Source: Jaapia argillacea MUCL 33604 (taxonomy: Eukaryota > Basidiomycota > Agaricomycetes > Jaapiales > Jaapiaceae). Taken from it: 64,000 nt of DNA. The stretch lies in the NCBI GenBank assembly GCA_000697665.1, contig KL197722.1, forward strand, positions 376,914-440,913, given 5' to 3'. This document shows positions 44,225 through 57,663 of this stretch, in pieces (positions within the stretch are counted from its first letter, which is position 1; every line of letters starts with the position of its first letter). A program made the position numbers and the translations under genes. The notes below the pieces were generated by a model that searched no databases, was not told where the DNA came from, and saw only the letters and a program-made list of their open reading frames with translations.

Positions 44225-45581
44225 ACGGGATGAGATTTCGTGGGGTTGAAGGGCGCGTGTATCCCTTTGCGTTGTTCTTGATAGGAGGGCGAGCACTTGG
44301 ACTGCTACTGTCACAGATTGGACGTGCAGCTATGTTGTCCATATTTATTCAGTTCATCGTTCTGATCTTTCACTTCAGTATCTGGTGAGCGTCGAGACCT
44401 TTGGGTGGGATGTGTCTCTACTGTCTTGTTGTCCCTTTGATCTTTGGAAGGGCTGCCAGCTATATGGGGAATCCAGCTCTCGGTCGTCTTCTGCTAACCC
44501 GTTTGCAGCAGCTGACCGACTGCTTCTAACAGGCTCTCAGGCTGTGCCCAGTCCCAGCCCGAATTCCCTCTCGAATTGAGCCATTCTGGATAGCTTCTTT
44601 CTATCGGCGGGAGATCCATGGTTGTCCTTGAAACGTTTGAATGCGTTCCATGCGTCGATGTGGGCCTTGTCCTGTTTTCTCGTTCCTGTGTTCACACTGT
44701 CTGGCTAAATTCGGGAGTCTTTGGATTTGCCAAGAATTGAGCATCCCCCCTCACGGACCTTCGGGTCTCGAGAGCATGACCCTCTACCTGGCTGCCGTTG
44801 GGCATCGGGAGCGTGGTCTTGAATGTCTCTCCACCGTTGACTTCATAGGCTGCGTCGAGTTCAGCCTGTTCAGGCCCTCTACACAGGCACCGATGTTCAA
44901 GTCTGCTGCCTTCTCACAATCGACTACTCCATATATCGACCTCGGAGAACCTGGAGCTCGAAACCATCCACAGGCTGTCAGTTCCGATTCCCTTTGGCCA
45001 TGTTCACTTTCTCATGCCTTCGGTGCCGGCACTGTTCCTACTGCACGGTTGGTGCCCCTGAGCACTATTCTCTGAGTGTTGGTGTACTTGGTGAGATAAG
45101 ATATCATTCTGGAGCTTGCCATGGCAGTCCAATTGTAAGAAGCATATTAGAAGCACAAAATCCATGCGATTTTGTGGTGTGTATTTTGGGCCTGTTTCCT
45201 CCCATCACGAACGTTGCTTGGCCCGCAAGGCTTCAGCTTTACCCCACCTCTCTGCCAAAACCATCGACTCTGTATACCAGCTTCATCTTTGCTGCCACTC
45301 GTGTCCAAGCGATGCGCCCACGCTGGCCAAAGTTATGCAGAAGATTGAAAGGACTTGTTTGGTAGCGATCGATTGTCGGGCGGATGGATGACGTGAAACG
45401 TGTGCATCCTTCGAAGCTCCACTCCCAGCAACTCTTCCTCCGTCTGGCGCATGCGGTTCACTGGGCTAAATTTCCACCCCCTTCAATCCGTGTCCCCATT
45501 TATAACCAGTTCTCCATGGCCTGCTTCACCTGCACCAAATTCACCGCCCATCTTCACTCCGATTTTCGCTTGGTTTGAGCC
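44225..45581. other. Gene-free region upstream of the metallophosphatase
   Basis: 1.36 kb between tandem plus-strand genes. Several overlapping frames (44641-45075, 44994-45365) show no motif, no splice continuity and poor codon bias. The right end is the promoter of the next gene. Confidence 0.45.
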
Positions 45582-47722
45582 ATGAAGCTCGCCTTTGCTT
45601 CGCTCCTTTCGTCGGTGATGGTCGCTGTGTATGCTTGTGCGGATGCTGAGCACGGTCATGACCATGCTCACACTTTCCACAAGCGGGAGTACCCACCTGT
45701 TCCGTTGGCTCCTCCTACCAGACCGTTGGAGTGGGGGGATATCAACATCATCCATACCACGGATAGTCATGGTTGGCTTTTGGGTCACCAGAAACTCTCG
45801 TTCCCCGAGCCCAACTACTCTGGTGCGTTCCCGAGTCTATCTTTGTCGGCTTGAAGAACTAGTGCTCATATATGCTATGTTGTAGGTGACCTGGGTGACT
45901 TCTCATCCTTCGTCTCACACATGAAACTCCTCGCCCTCGAAAAAGGTGTCGACCTCCTCCTCGTCGACTCTGGGGATCTCCACGACGGCACAGGCCTATC
46001 AGATGGTGGTCCCCCGGGCAGCGTCGACGCACATGACTCCAACAAATTCATGCTCGAGTTACCTTACGACGTCATGGCCATTGGCAACCACGAACTCTAC
46101 ATCTACAACAACACCCTCGACATGTACCAGAATTTCGTTCCTTATCGAGGTGGTCGATACCTCTCATCCAACGTTAACATCACCATACCAAATTCCGCTG
46201 GCCAGAATGTCAGCGTACCAGTTGGGAATCAGTATACCAAGTTTACGACGTTGTTTGGCAAGAAGGTCACCGCACTTGGTGTGTTGTATGACTTTACCGG
46301 TAACGATGTTGGAACGACAGTGCAGCCGGTTGCGGATATGGTGAAAGAGGCTTGGTTCGCGGAGGCTATTGCCCAAGAACCCGATTTCTTCTTACTGGCC
46401 GGACACATGCCCGTTTCAAAGGATAACTGGCCGACTGTCTTCAATGCTGTTCGGGCTGTACACCCGTACACACCCATCTTGATTCTTGGAGGCCACACAC
46501 ATATCCGTGATTGCAACCAACTCGATGGAAGGTCAATGTCGTTGGAGAGCGGAAGGTATATGGAGACCGTTGGGTGGATGAGTGTCAAGTTGGACCAGGC
46601 TAATAGCACGGGCAACCTTACTTTCTCGAGAAGGTATCTTGATCCCAACCGTGTCACATATGAGGTGAGGAGAAACATCAATTGGGAGGTTTGTGGTATC
46701 TGACTTTTGTGTTTAGTACCATGCGCAAACCAGCAACTACACCTTTGATACATTCGTGGGCGAGCAAATCACACAGGGTCTGAACAACTTGGCCACGACG
46801 TTCGACCTGAGTTACCTGTACGGTACCGCTCCCCATGATTATACCATCAGCCGGTACGTTCCGCCTGACCTCCACCGCCGACTACCTCTGACCGCAGCGG
46901 CGCATATAGCTCTCCCTATCCTTCGGAAAACTCCTCCCTATCACTTTTCATCCAGCAGGTCTGTTTCCACCTCCTCTCACCCCATTTCGTTACTCACGCG
47001 TTCCCATCTTTCAGGCTGCTCCTGTCGCGTTAGCCATCAACAACACCCGCGCTAATATCCCCAACATCATGATCACCAACTCCGGTTCTCAACGATTCGA
47101 CATCTACGCTGGCACCTTCACCAAAAATGATCAAATCACAGCCTCTCCCTTCACTGATGCCTTCCTCTACATTCCCAACGTTACATACTCTGTCGCCAGT
47201 CAAGTCCTGCCAGCTTTGAACGGTGCTGGCGCAGCTGAGAAGAGGGCGTTGCAGGAGAGGGACAGGGAGTTGTATGCCAAGGGTGAAGTTGATATGATTT
47301 ATAAGAAGTGGTTGGAAGAGATGGATAGCAGGGCGAGGATTGAGAAGAGGTCGACGAACTCGACTTTGACTCTGGGATATGTTACTACGGATGTGAGTAT
47401 CCATTTTCGAGCAGTTCGCTAAACGACCCATCGTGCTCACGTATTATCCCTCTAGTCCTGCCCAGGCGTCGGAGATGACATCCCACACACCCCTCTCCCT
47501 TACTACTACTACCCCGACTTCATCGGCTCCAACCCTCCAGCCAACGTCACCGCATCTGACCCCGTCGATCTGGTTTTCGTCGACTTTATCGAAAGTCAGT
47601 TGTTGGGCATCTTGAACTCCGTCCAGACCGTCAAGAACTATACTTCAGCGGATGTCAGTTCGTATACGGACATTTTGGCTGATCAGGTTTTGGGTTTGTA
47701 TGCGCAGATGGCTTGGAATTAG
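45582..47722 (+). CDS. Secreted calcineurin-like metallophosphatase / 5'-nucleotidase-like protein
   Basis: Six exons (45582-45822, 45886-46664, 46717-46853, 46910-46958, 47015-47392, 47456-47722) give 616 residues. A signal peptide ([20 protein letters not shown]) is followed by a histidine-rich stretch ([14 protein letters not shown]). All metal-binding motifs of the calcineurin-like superfamily are present: [36 protein letters not shown] and [11 protein letters not shown]. The C-terminal half matches the 5'-nucleotidase-like C-domain of fungal YHR202W-type proteins ([20 protein letters not shown]). It is probably a secreted or vacuolar phosphoesterase with two divalent metals; the substrate is unknown. 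Many NxS/T sequons are seen. A decayed second copy lies at 59428-60044. Confidence 0.9.
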
Positions 47723-48144
47723 GTGGATTCATACTCGAATATCGGTTGCGGGTGTTGGCGAGAGATTTTTGTGCTTATTTCTCCTCGTCAAATCTATTGA
47801 TTTGGTCTCTTCCTCGCTTGTTCAAGGATTGAATGAAGCAACAAGTACCCTGTAAGTAGATTTGATGGCGCGACATGGCCCACGCCAGACCCTCGCCACT
47901 TCAAGCTTCTAGCCTTCTCGAAGGACAGAGTTAACATTAGACGGAACATAGCACTCTTGCGTACATCCAAACGCTATACGTACAACAAAAATAACTTGGC
48001 CCCAATCATTGTCCACCAATAATCTATACCACCCTATCCTCGCCCACTTTCCCTATCATACAAAAAATGTCGTCGTCACTAATGGTCGCAACAATTAACA
48101 TCGTTCTTGAGCTCATCCAATAGAGCAAGGTGATACTCACATCA
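47723..48144. other. Convergent intergenic region
   Basis: The metallophosphatase stop (47722) and the stop of the giant gene (48145) converge across about 420 bp. Nothing else is seen. Confidence 0.4.
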
Positions 48145-51100
48145 TTAGAAATCGTCGGGCGAAAGGAATCGAGAATGCAAGATCTTCCCCAAATGTGTCG
48201 GCGTATATGTCATCCCTTTACGACGCAATCCAATGAGCTCCTTCAAGTATGGCAGAGGACTATGGGTGAAGGGCGAGTTAGTCCTGTTCGTGAGCCTTCG
48301 GCGATGTTCTGGGTTGATGAATCCGTCGCCCTGCCACTGGATGCCATCAACCGACTGGAGGTCTGGAGTATAAATGCCCAAGAATTCGCAAAGCAGCAGA
48401 TAGGCTTGATAGTCTGCCACGTACAATTGACCAGCACAGAGATTGAGCTGAGCCACCAGGATCGGTTCCGGGGCAACCCAAGATGGGGGTGTCGGCGGAA
48501 TGCAATGAAGTTTCAGATCATCGACTGGCTCCATCGCTTGCGTTACCCTTGGCGTGTACTGGTGAAGGTGAACCTTTCTGTACTGTCGGATCTTGGGAAG
48601 CAAATCGTTCGCCTCATAAGGACTGACAATTACCAGGACCAATGAGCCCCCATGAGAGCTAGAAATTATCCACTGAACAGGTCGGAGATAGTCGTTGAGG
48701 TATATGGATGAAGTTTTGACGGAGGTTAGGAAGTCGTCCGTTGCGAGCAGTCTCGGTGACCATGGGTCTTCATGAGCTCGTCGGGCACCGCTCAATGGGA
48801 GGAAGGGACTCCGGAACGCGGGAGAGCCGCGCGGAAGCACACCCGAAACGACAAACTTGTCAACGTCTCGGTGAATCTTGTGAGGGGCGGCCGTCGCTTT
48901 GGGGGGCCTCTGAACTTGTTGTTCTCGTTCCATTTCATGAGCAACTTCTCTCTCCTGCTCCTCATCCGTTCGTTGATGCGACAACGATGACGTCCCAAGC
49001 AGCATACAGCGGTCGTGGATTTCAGGAATATCTAAACTGAAGTTATGAAGCGCAGTTTCTGACGAGCCTTGAATGCGGATGTTTGGAATCCCATACATGG
49101 ACTCCAGCTCTCTAGCCTCTGGCAGTACCCATGCACGTCCCAAAGCCGTGAGGGAGGCATCGTTGGATGTTGAGAGCTCTTTCCAGGCGCTGTTTCGCCT
49201 GAAAAAGTCAACGCCTTGCTGGGCCCAGTGTGGGGCCTGGCGTTGGATATCGGTGCAAGTTTCAAGCATTGTCCACCTTAACACATCTCGACTGCTGACT
49301 TGTTCAGAGGGCTTGCGGGCGGCTTCCCGAATCTTTCGATCAACCTCCAAGGGTGCAAAAAACATCACGGTTTGGCCAAAACCCAGTTTTCGCAGTCGCA
49401 TACAACCTGGAATCACAGGTCAGTGAAATCAAAGCATCATTAATTCAGGAACTCACCCTGGATCAGTCGATCCTTTGTCACTTTTGGACCCAAGGTGACT
49501 GCAGCTCGAGAATCCCTGGGAAGCTTGAGATCTGTGCCTCTTGTGTGTGCATCATCCAGATACACTACACATTTATCCAGCTGCTGATTATAGGATGACG
49601 AAACGAACGACTCGATCGTACCATCTCGAGTGATCACCACAAGATCATCGTCATCGTCAAAGAATACTGCAGCCTGGACTTCAAGCAACATCGACAGCCA
49701 GTGTTTGGCCACCTGGCAGTTCGTCATCTCCAAAATCTGCGCTCCAACATCCAACAGGACCCTGATTTCGGGGGTTTGCCGAACAACAAGCTCGAGGAGA
49801 GCTTTCCCTGAGATGCAACCACCTGCACCAACGCTCGGACAAATGTAGGAATTGTTCTCTGGTCGCAGGAGGTAAGTCATGACCTTCGCATTCGTACTCA
49901 ACTGATCCAGCGGATCACACTGGGCAATTGAAGTTGGTAAGAGGTACTGGTTCTCATTGGTGCCACTGAAACCAGTGGTGAAGTGACTCTTGGAGCATGC
50001 CATATCCCAGCTCGAAGTCGTCAATTTCTCAGGAAATTCTTTGGCTTCCTTCGGAAAAACGACCTGTGATAGGTAGAAGTCGATGATAGCATGGTTTCTT
50101 TGGAAGTGGGGAACTAGGATCTCTTTTCGCAGCTCAATATCCTTGAGGTTCACTCCGCTCAGTTGGTGTAACCCCTCCGGCATAGAGCTGTCCGCTCGAA
50201 CCCAGCGATCATATTCGAGCTTTGGGTTGTCGAGCTTGAAAAGACGATCAAAGCAGACGTCGAGATCATCTTCAGATAGGCCTCCATAATAGTAACTCAT
50301 GCAGGTAAGCAATATTGCCACGTCAGGATGGCCGAATTCAGCCCGGGGCGATGGAACGTCTTTGGCCCTGTATGGAACGGCCAATAACGAGCGAGCCAGA
50401 TGCAGGCCATAGTCGACACGCCACCTTCGTTCTCTCAGAACGTACAGAAGAATGCCGTGGCCAAACAATCCTCGGAGTAGTAGGAGACTCTTCCACAGCC
50501 CAGTGTCACCGCAGAATTCCTCCATTGTACCAGCTTCGTCATCGGCAATATTTTCGCATTGGATGAAGCGTGCGACAACCTGACGGGCGTCGTTGGGAAA
50601 CGCCTCAAAACAGCAGTTCATGAGGCCTCCGGCCATAACATCTTCTACGACGGCTGCGATCAGTGCCTCCCCAGCATCTACCTCAAGAATGCGAATGGAC
50701 GGATGGCTACCACACTGAGTTGTGGTAACGTCTGCTCCAGATGGATATTTTTGTTGAATGCGGGGGGCATGCTTTCTAACCAGAGCGAAGACTTGCTGAA
50801 TGGTTGTCCAACGGTCAGGATGGTGCTCTAGAGGCCGTGGTTCACCTCGAGTGTAAATCAACTGGAAATTTGATCGTAATATCTCGTCACTTTCATCGAG
50901 GACGTCTCGTGAGTGCGACTCGAGCCACAGTTGGGAGTCCAGCAAATGTTTGGCAATGTTGCGTTCTTCGCTGGATTTGGCCGACAAGAGCCGATCTATG
51001 CCCATCAACTTGAAAGATAGGATGTGCTCCGGCTGTACTACCAGAACGCCGCGAACTTGCATGCATGTCTCGTAAAGGCCACGGACGTGTAGGGATGCCT

Positions 51101-54100
51101 GCTTCGATGCCACCGCTACGGAACGCGAGAAAGGTAGATAGAAAATCTGCCGGTTTGTGAGACCGCTCAGACGTTGGACCAGTAATTGGAACATTTGATT
51201 CGCGAGGGGTTTGAGAACCACTACCCTGGCCAGGCACAACCCATCGGCTAGTGTCGAGGCCACCAAGGGTACGATGACAGATGTCTTTCCTTCGCCCATG
51301 TTGAGTTGCAAGACCATATTCTGCCTCAATGAAGGAGAGATCATCTCCTCGGCCACACGAAGCTGAAGAGGTCGAGCTAAGAAGTCCCCGTCGATCTGTA
51401 CACAATGAAATTAGTCGCGAAAATTGTTAGGATACGACAGTCTTACCTGAATCAACAACCAGTCGGGGGGTACGACAGAATATTCATCTAGGCTACCCAT
51501 ATTCTCCAATTCTTTCATTAATTCCTCTCTGTTCCCCAGCAGGTAGCACGAAATCAAACGCTGAGATCGCTGATTCAATATCGTGGCCGCAGCGAAGGCC
51601 GATAATGTTCGTCTCCATTGACTGGTCAAACGCAGACACGACGTCAGTGCTAACTGCCGTAGGAGACTGAGGGTGGTGATGCGTGGCCAAACACCGGCTG
51701 TGAGCGCCGCATCGTGCAAGCTGTTGGAAGGCGATAGCGACCGGCGTATCAAGGAGAATAGGTGTTCGAAATGGTCAACGCATACTTTTCTGTGAAAAAG
51801 CAAATCCTCCAACGAATACGGCATAGGTAGGATCTCTAGGGCTTGAAGGCTCCGCTCAAGCTTCTCTCCATAAAGTCGGTGAAGGGAGGACGTCGAGTTC
51901 GACTGAAAATCGTCGATTAAAGAACGTAGGTCGCTGGTGGGAACGGCGGTGTGGTACCCTCGTTGTGCGGGGGGTACTCCAAGAGTTTCGGGAAGTGGAG
52001 GGGGGTCAGGAGCGTCACACTCGAAAAGCCATTGAATGGTCACAGTGCCCGATTTTGGGCTGCAAGTCGAGGGCGGGGCTGAAGGAAGTCGACGATGGAA
52101 GATGTAGGCACGAGCGGAGTATGCGGTGGAGTCCCGTGCGTCATCGAGTACTTTCTCGACTTTTTGAAGATATCTGTGAAGGTCGGCGTTGCGGTACCAG
52201 GCCAAAAACAATGGGCGGATAATTCCGAGTAATCGATGGATGTCCAGGAATTTGAATCGGGTGGATGGGCAAGAGGGTTCCTCGCAGGGCCATTGCGCCA
52301 TCAACAAGTCCGTTGCCTTCTCAGCCTCTGATTTGCAGGATGATTCGTAATGAGAGTAGCGTCGACGATTGTATTCTGCTTTCGTTTCATGGTCGAGCTT
52401 TTTGATCTCACAGACTAGGTTCTCTTTGAAAGTGACGGCACACGACCCAGCAATGTCCAGCAATTCTCGTTTACGTGGACTAGTGCCTCTGGCAAAATCA
52501 TATGATGGCCACGGAGGGGGGTGGATTGCACGAAACTGAGGAACGGTCGCGAAAGACAACAACGTGGGTACGAAGGTTCGCACTTGCGCTCGATTTGGGC
52601 CATATGCCATTGCGCACAATGTGAATGCGAGTTGGAATTCGCTTTGTGCTGTCCTACAAAGACAATAAAGCGTGAGCCATGTTTGGCTGAGATCTTGTTC
52701 CATCCAGTCACGGCAATAGGATAGGGTCACTTGGGAGTCGTTCCGAGGGCCAGAAATGTCACCCCATGTCTTGAATGTATCCAGTATATGGAAGGATGTT
52801 GCCAAGTATAACGGCTGACGGAGTATCATGCTGGAAAAGTTCGCCGCAAGGGATTCCTCCTCAGTAGTACTAGTGTTGAGAAAATCTCTGGAAATATATT
52901 CGACATCTCCCGCGCCCAATTCCAGGTTGTCAGTGGGACCCCGTGGGTAGTAATTTGCGTTACGGAGGCTTGCGCGCCGTAACAGCACAGTCGAGGCCGA
53001 AGTGGTGCTTCGGTTCGAAGGGGAATCTGCTGCATCGGACTTGTTTACTTGTAATATCCGCAGGCTTTCAGCATGATGTCTTGCAGAGTCCGATAAGGCG
53101 TGGAACCCATGATGCTGAGCCAGGGGGGAGAGTTCATCCCACCAGTTGGTCTTCTGCATGGCTTTGAGATGAGATGGATAATATTCTCGGATAGGTGTCA
53201 GCGAACCGATCCGACGAAGGAGCTCGGAAGCACTTTCATCGAGTTTCTGAAAGGATCGACAGCTGGCAGAACTCATCTCACGAAGAGCCTCCTCCGTTCC
53301 CGTGTATCCCGTTAAAGGATCAGGGAGACAATGACTGCTGACAGCGTGCAGGAGGACCTTATAGAGCTTGCCACCCAGGCTAACATTGCCCACGAGTCGA
53401 CCAAGATGAGGGTCAACTGCGTATTGATGAAAACGAACATGATTTTGCGACCCAGTGTCTACCGTGACGTGGACGTGGTGAGAGTGCCTCTTAACCCGAA
53501 CCTCGCCAATGGGAATGATTAAACATCGGGAGGGTAAGGTCTTGGTGCCGACGGGCAGATTGTCTCGCAAGACTAGCCGACTCCGCAGCCCAACAAAGGA
53601 CCCAATTGATTGATCCTTGTCAATTACCCTTCCAGATAAATTGGTACACTCCAACTCTTGTCTGTCGTTCAAAAAGAACGATAGGCGGTAACGATGAAGA
53701 TCAATCGAAAAGGACGACTGGGTGCCGCAGCAGGTGGCAATGAGGTATTCTGGAGATTCTATTGGGCGAAATATGGATGAGACCATCTTGAAGGTGGGAC
53801 TGCGGACATCAATAAGTTGAAGTGTTTCATGAGGTGCCTTTCTGTGCATGACTGAGGCGCCATAGGTCGAGAAATTTGTCCACCAGTTATCAGGTGAGGA
53901 GGACCAAAGACTATCCAGTGGTCGAAACTCCATTTCCCCGGATAGCAAGTCCAACCAATGCGCGCGGTGCTCGACCAGCAGGTGCGGGAAATCACCTCTC
54001 ATGACAGCGTGAGGGATAAGTTGCAGTTGTTGGGCGCCTCTCCTTGTCCGTATCAGAAGATCTTCTCCATCTTCGAGCCTGAAGTACACCTGTAATGGTC

Positions 54101-57100
54101 GTCAGGGAACGACTAGCTGACCGAGATTCGAACACAAGCATACCGTGTAGCCGTAGACCAGCGAACGAGTTGCAAAATCAAATCCCGCGAGATCTGAAGG
54201 AATAATATCAAATATTTTCTTGAAAAGAAAGGTCAGGGATGCGAAACTCAGAGTCGACGAGATCGCCAACTCACTCCACCGAATATCCGAGCATACGTTG
54301 GGTGATTTACAATAGTTTCCGGTAGGCGACCCAAAGGCTTTCCATCGACGAGCAACTGACCATTGAGAAGATTAAGATGGACATGTTGAGATTCACCATC
54401 CACACTCGCCGTGGACGAGGAAATCCATTGACTATTGGGAGATGGGAGATGAAGCCAAGTAGATCCGGGTCGGTATGCAGGCCACACAGCATTGACGGCC
54501 TTGTCAAGTGTGGTGCGGTCTGCATGAATGCGTTCGCGGAGCAAAGGCTCTAGTGAATGGGACAGACGACGGTCACGAGCCAACAGTTTCTCCATGTGGA
54601 TAGGCACCGATTTCCCTCCAGAGGGTGTATTCTCAAATACGACAATGCCACACTCGATTGCAATTGCCACGTCGTGGATGGACTCCATGACAATAGGCAT
54701 ATGAACGGGGCCGATATCGTAGGTGCTCCGGCAAGCGGCCGCAACTTCACAGACGCGTAACTGAAATTCTTTGATCACATCGTCTGCCTCGCAACCCTGT
54801 AACTTCGTAACCAGCTGACGCATCCACCTCAGTGAGGTCTCCCGAGCCAACTGAAGAATAGGATAAGATGCTGCGATAACATCAGGATCTGAAGTGGCGA
54901 CCAAAATCCGCGAAATAAGGATAATGATGATCCTCATCGTCACCGTCTCCAACCAGTTCGCCTGAATGCTGGATAGTAGGCCTCGCAGTTGTCTAAGCAA
55001 GGCGAGACCGAACTGTGAGCTAGTCAGATCTACATGCCAATCCCAGGCGTCATCCGGCGATAGAGGTCCAATTTGCCATATAGCCATTGCAGTGAGAGTA
55101 AGCACTTCTTCTCGGTGAAAGCTCAACGACCTGGCTGTGATCTCTCTGAGTATGTTCATCCATTGTAGCCGATGACCGCTGCGCAAGCCCGCGAAGGCGA
55201 TGTACTCGTGCAAACTGAGGTCGCGATGACAATCGGTCTGATTCGCCAGGATATGATTGGAAGTGTGGTCTGTCCCATCGAGAGCGTATTGAAGGTTAAG
55301 GTATGGGCTCGCTTGTGGAAGGTGAAGTTTGCAGGATTCTCCGGTGTCACAGTTGGAAAATGGATGTTCCAGGAAAGCCTGCAATGAGATATCGAACGGC
55401 GCGAGCTGGAGTGCGTTGTTTACGCAGACCTCCGTCTCCCGAGCAGGGATCGCGGGCTTCTTGTAATGGGAATTGAGAAAGGACTTCGTCAACGACCCAA
55501 GTGTAATTCGCCTTATTCTGTCACCAGAGGCAAATTTTCTCAAACCCTCGTAATGTCGCAATTCAACCTTGGCAGAACAATGTATCATCCAAAGTCTGCG
55601 AGGTGTACAAACATCGTGCAGGATCTTGTACGTCATCTCTCTCCAGACGGCGAACGGGACCGGGCATGCAAGCTCGAACACAGCGGTTTTTGCATGCAGT
55701 TCATTCTTCGGCAACGGCCATTCGTGGGGTGTGATGCTTTGTCGCGCAAGCCGCTCGTAATTGCACTTAGAGCACTGCTTCTTCGCATGACGAGTGTCTC
55801 CACGCTCAGTGATGGAATATTGGTGCGATAATTCATCCGCCTTCGCCATATTACTGTGGTATCGAGCGTTCTTCTCTTGTAACTCCTCCAGCTTCCTCTT
55901 CTTGTCCTCCTTAGCTGAGGTTTCGATGCGTGATTTGAGATGCTTGAGCTCGAGGGAAGCTTCGAAAAAGCGAACGGGAAAAGAATCCGGGGCAGTGGAG
56001 CCCGAGAAGACGGATCCGAGGCGGCCAAACCTGTGACGCCAGCGTAGGTAGCCGATGATTGCTGATGCCCGAGTGATGGATTCGGCCGTGCGCAGTAGAA
56101 GGGCCTCCAGGAGTCGAATTGGAACGTCTGGCGAATAATCTCTCAGCAAGGGACACTGAGCAACCGCCAACTTGTCGAGGGCCATCCACAAGTCGAAAAG
56201 CGTGAGCAGCATGATTGACCAATCCTCCGAATTCGGCGTGTACAGCTCTTGAGCTGCCTTGTAATACTCTGTGATCCAGGCAGCCACAGTGGGGCAAGCG
56301 GACTCATCAACGAGGTGATTTTCAACCCATTCATCGATTCCACCCTGAATTCCCTCCTCGAAGTCGGCTAGCGGAACAAATGAATTGCCAGAGAAGGCAG
56401 CAGAGAGAGTGGATGGCGTCAGACTCTCAATACCACGAATTCGAGGGATAACTTGCGGGGGCGTGAATTTGAACAACTTTGGTTTGATGGGGCCGGGCCT
56501 CATCACCTTGGTGAGATACGCTCTGCTGTTAGATAGGGAGAGCTGAGTGTCGGCGATAATATCGAGTTGATGGGGACGCCAATCCGCCGACGCCATTTGC
56601 TCCCGCTGGACAGCACTCCACCTTTGCTGCAATAGCGCCCCTACCGCTTCCCCGATGGTTTTTGCTTCGGAAAGCACAAACCCGGGTGTTGAGGAACCCA
56701 GCTTGAGGAGGCGCCGAGCGACCTTCGCTCTCATGCAGAAGAGAACGTCGCTCGCGTAACCCTGATCCAACGCAGCCCGTAAGATGCGAGCCATCATGAA
56801 GATCATGAATGCCTTGTATTCGGTGTGATCGTTGCCATTCTCGCAAAGCGAGGTCTGCAACGCCACACGGATGACAAGCCAAAGAGGCGATCTTCGCCAT
56901 GGCAGCTTTACATCATTCCACAACACCTCGTCGGCAATCCTCTTCCGAATGCGATTGACGTCCTCCGGCGCTCCCATCCCTCGAAGGATTCCGGTGAGTA
57001 ATTGGGTGATGTAACGAGGATGAGGGGTATCTCTCGTCTCGACAACAGCCGACCGCGCTTTTATGGTTGTTGGAGTAGAGTCGAGGACATCGACGTCCAT

Positions 57101-57663
57101 GTGGCTTAGGAACGAGGACAATTCTTCCTGAAATGCACGGTCCTCCACGATGTCGTTGGGAACGGCGATGGCGGGCCCCGGATAGGAGCACAGCAATTTT
57201 CCCTCGGTCTCCATAACGCTCGCGTTAGGCGGAGACACTTCGAAGGACTCAAACACAGTCTTATTCACGAATTTACGAATGATGAGCCCAGCGTTCTGAG
57301 CGCGAATCAAAAGTACAACGATATCTGCGATCGGGACAATGTCTCAGAACCGCAGTAAAAAGGAGTGGATGTGAGACAATGAGACACACCTCCTGGCCCC
57401 ATCCTCTGAACCGATGCCAAAATATCCTGAGTGGCGAGGGCACTAAATCTCTGCGACGTCTTTAAATTCTCCAACATCCTTACGATTGGCGCCCATCGGA
57501 GCTGAGCTTCGGGAGAGAGCGACTTTGAGTACGCCTTGGCACACTCCATGGTCCGCTCGCAGAGAGCGAGGTCATTCGCCTGATGTTGATCGTCCCCTTG
57601 GGGCAGCTTGGGCGGTAGAAAAACGTGGTGGACAATGTAGTCCAAAGAGTTTGGGCGGTCCAT
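48145..57663 (-). CDS. Giant DUF6606/DUF3638/DUF3645 protein with SF2/SecA-like motor motifs (copy 1)
   Basis: Six exons (57663-57390, 57324-54275, 54218-54144, 54089-51447, 51395-49457, 49406-48145) join with no phase error into 3,080 residues. The DUF6606 start is SLDYIVHHVFLPPKLPQ. A CxxC pair (KKQCSKCNYERL) lies in the middle. DUF3638 opens at DFLARPLQLRVAEEM and continues with LNMGEGKTSVIVPLVAS at ~2048, VVVLKPLANQMFQLLVQRLS and DVLDESDEIL at ~2181. DUF3645 follows (LLAVPYRAKDVPSPRAEFGH). Then come TTGFSGTNENQY (~2488), YLDDAHTRGTDLKLPRD (~2632) and IQGCMRLRKLGFGQTVMFF. Database entries often call such proteins ubiquitinyl hydrolase, yet I cannot see a clear catalytic Cys/His set. The motif series instead points to a DExD-type ATPase. 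It is complete and intact. Confidence 0.92.

Noticed and set aside
48741-49040. Plus-strand frames inside the giant gene
   Set aside because: Antisense shadows of exon 6, without splice support.
54095-54175. Second tRNA-like B-box (GTTCGAATC) on minus
   Set aside because: It falls at an exon/intron border of the giant gene and gives no cloverleaf.
48145-57663. Confident deubiquitinase assignment for the giant gene
   Set aside because: The common database name was not adopted because I could not point to a catalytic Cys/His/Asp set, whereas motor motifs are explicit.
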